Origin: Saccharothrix sp. NRRL B-16348
Lineage (GTDB): Bacteria; Actinomycetota; Actinomycetes; Mycobacteriales; Pseudonocardiaceae
Assembly: GCF_001280085.1 (NCBI RefSeq)
Contig: NZ_LGED01000057.1
Coordinates: 62,001 to 126,000, forward strand
Direction: 5' to 3'
DNA: 64,000 nt
Shown here: positions 62,434 to 64,000 of the stretch, piece by piece
Layout of the letters: the number at the start of each line of letters is the position of its first letter
Numbering within the stretch: the first letter of the stretch is position 1
Notes under the pieces: generated by a model
What the model was told of the DNA's origin: nothing
The model's input: the letters and a program-made list of their open reading frames with translations, nothing else
Database searches by the model: none
Position numbers and translations under genes: made by a program

Positions 62434-64000
62434 CTACTCGCGGTCGGTGATGACCTGGTAGGCCACGCCGCCGTGGTCCTCGCCCTCGACGAACTGGACG
62501 AGGTTCGTCAGGTACTCGCCCGGCGCCCCGGGGGTGAAGACGAGTTCCGCGGTGAACGCCTCACCGGGCAGGAGCGGCACGCCGAGCAGCGCCGCCCGCC
62601 TCGGGTCGAGCTGCAACGCGGTCTCGCCGACCTGCTTCACGCCCTCGGCCTGGCCGCCGCCGGCCCGCCAGCGCTCGAACAGGCGCGGGCCGAGGTCGAT
62701 CACCACGGTGCCCGCCACCGGCTTCTCACCGGTCAGCACGAGGTCGGTCTTGACCTCCCGCTCGGTCGCGTTGCCCAGGGTGAACCAGGACCTCACCGGC
62801 TGGAACACCTTGCCCCGCACGGTCTGGAGGTTCTTCCACGCGATGTTGTTGTTGTTCCGGGTGTTCTGCGCGGTGTTGGAGCCCTCGGCGAAGGTCATCG
62901 GGTCCGTCGCCGACACCCAGCGCGCCAACAGGCAGAAGTGGCCCGGGCCCGGGATGCCGGTCCACGGGATCTTCGCCACCGTGCCGCCCGTGGGGACGGT
63001 GAGCGACTGCTGGCCGATGTAGACCCAGCTGCCGTTGGTGGCGTTGTTCCACGTCGTGCCTCCGCCGGCGGGCGTGCGGTAGACCTTGAGCGTGCCGGTG
63101 CTCGCGGCGGTGGCGTTGTTCAGCCGCACGTGGATGAAGTTCGTCGCGCCGACGACCGGCTGGATGCCCGCGCAGTCCGCCGTGGTCGGGCAGACCTTGA
63201 TGTCCGGGCTGTTCCACACGGTGCCGTTCGGGTTCGGCTCGGCGCCCGTGTCGGTCACCTGGTCGCGGATGACCACATCGGTCTGCCGGCAGTCCGACAG
63301 GAGCTTGCGGATGGCGTCCGCCGTGCCCGCGCCGGTGGCCGTCGTCTGCGTGAACACGCCACCGGTCGTGGAGGCGTAGTTCTGCATGATCGGCGTGATC
63401 ACGGGGGTGTAGGTGGCCGACGTCGGCACGTACACCGGCGAGATCTTGATGCCCTTGCCGAGCGCGTCGTTCGCCCGCTGCGCGGCGTTGGCGACGTCCG
63501 CGGCCGCGTGCACGTTGTCGAACCCGCCGGGGCGGGCGTCGGTCACCAGCACGACGAACTTCATCGCGTTCGACCGCCACACGCCGCCGAAGTCGACGTT
63601 CTGGGGCCGACCGGCCGCGGGCAGGTTGTTGACGACCGTGTTCAGCGCCTCGTCGGACGCCTCCGGCTCGCTGCCGCCCGCACTCGCGGCGAGGGTGTTG
63701 GTGACGTAGCCCGTCACCGCCGCCGCGTTGCCGGGCGCGAGGGTGTTGTGGACGGTGATGTTGTCCTTGAACGTGACCAGGCCGAGCCGGTAGTCGCCGC
63801 CGGACGCCGTGACGACGTCGTTCACGATGGCGTTGATGCCGGTCTTCAGGTTGGTGATGGCCCCACCCATGCTGCCGGTGTCGTCGAGGACGAACGCGAC
63901 GTCGAGAGGACCGCACGGTGAGGCGGCGGGCGCAGGGGCGGCCACCGCGGGCGAGGTGAACTGGACGGCTGAGGCGGTCAGCGCGGCGACCGCTAACAGC
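62434..64000 (-). CDS. Secreted von Willebrand factor A-domain protein, N-terminus beyond window
   Basis: The frame runs off the right edge: the last visible residues (LLAVAALTASAVQF) look like the hydrophobic core of a signal peptide, so only a few codons are missing. After it, LDVAFVLDDTGSMGG is a VWA metal-ion-dependent adhesion site (DxTxS form), with VVLVTDARPGGFDN later in the domain (about first 220 residues). The C-terminal half is beta-rich and ends in the acidic EGEDHGGVAYQVITDRE. VWA proteins bind partners outside the cell; the partner is unknown. About 522 residues are visible. Confidence 0.85.
   Translation of the reverse strand, partial: LLAVAALTASAVQFTSPAVAAPAPAASPCGPLDVAFVLDDTGSMGGAITNLKTGINAIVNDVVTASGGDYRLGLVTFKDNITVHNTLAPGNAAAVTGYVTNTLAASAGGSEPEASDEALNTVVNNLPAAGRPQNVDFGGVWRSNAMKFVVLVTDARPGGFDNVHAAADVANAAQRANDALGKGIKISPVYVPTSATYTPVITPIMQNYASTTGGVFTQTTATGAGTADAIRKLLSDCRQTDVVIRDQVTDTGAEPNPNGTVWNSPDIKVCPTTADCAGIQPVVGATNFIHVRLNNATAASTGTLKVYRTPAGGGTTWNNATNGSWVYIGQQSLTVPTGGTVAKIPWTGIPGPGHFCLLARWVSATDPMTFAEGSNTAQNTRNNNNIAWKNLQTVRGKVFQPVRSWFTLGNATEREVKTDLVLTGEKPVAGTVVIDLGPRLFERWRAGGGQAEGVKQVGETALQLDPRRAALLGVPLLPGEAFTAELVFTPGAPGEYLTNLVQFVEGEDHGGVAYQVITDRE

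Overview
This is a high-GC actinobacterial chromosome segment, most likely from the order Pseudonocardiales (Saccharothrix, Actinosynnema or Lentzea-like). The evidence is codon use with almost only G or C in third positions, and the marker genes lsr2, carD, clpC, a mycothiol-type DinB/MDMPI protein and an F420/PPOX protein. Gene order, recalled from memory, also follows the Mycobacterium tuberculosis block from about Rv3608c (folP) to Rv3579c (rlmB). Both ends cut a gene: folP at the left, and a secreted von Willebrand A (VWA) protein at the right.

Region by region. (1) 1-4519: folate genes folP-folB-folK, an MDMPI-like protein, DUF3180 and a DUF6779-type membrane protein with a repeat-rich tail. 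(2) 4524-9389: an accessory block between DUF6779 and DUF2520. It holds an orphan complex-I NuoD homologue, DUF1203, a MarR/cupin pair, a MidA/NDUFAF7-type methyltransferase and a PrsW-type membrane protease. (3) 9481-15402: DUF2520-panC-panD-coaX (pantothenate/CoA), a convergent methyltransferase, lysS and lsr2. (4) 15608-19548: an iron module with two FecCD permeases, an ATPase and a FhuF-like reductase, with an IdeR/DtxR-like box at each end. (5) 19617-31641: clpC with a ClgR-like site, pcp, a nuclease/phosphatase, sir2, a well-conserved mhuD (haem degradation), a CGNR protein, an M1 peptidase, a hydrolase, a LigT-type protein, mutY, a beta carbonic anhydrase, an Rv3587c-like protein and an APH(6)-type kinase. 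(6) 31783-39650: two LacI regulators, a sugar ABC transporter, a VapBC-type pair and an MsiK-type ATPase. (7) 39706-42360: znuABC. (8) 42510-47827: repeats, a GGDEF cyclase, an MFS exporter and an orphan MBOAT. (9) 47890-55668: the leftward housekeeping run carD-ispD-ispF-PPOX-HAD-cysS-rlmB, and rightward a lipoprotein and radA. (10) 55712-64000: otsA with an OtsB-GH15 fusion, thrE, tRNA-Thr, a small secreted protein and the VWA protein.

How the parts fit. The iron module, FhuF-like reductase and MhuD together suggest import, release and haem recycling of iron. The sugar transporter has its own LacI gene and operators and probably borrows the nearby general ATPase. OtsA, OtsB and GH15 could make trehalose and break it down again. 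The expected disA gene is missing from both of its usual neighbours. The most unusual items are the NuoD/MidA pair, several intergenic repeat families (22-bp, 18-bp and 15-bp tandem arrays and a 52-bp-arm palindrome), and two minimal reading frames ending in Asn-Arg-Asp-Met.
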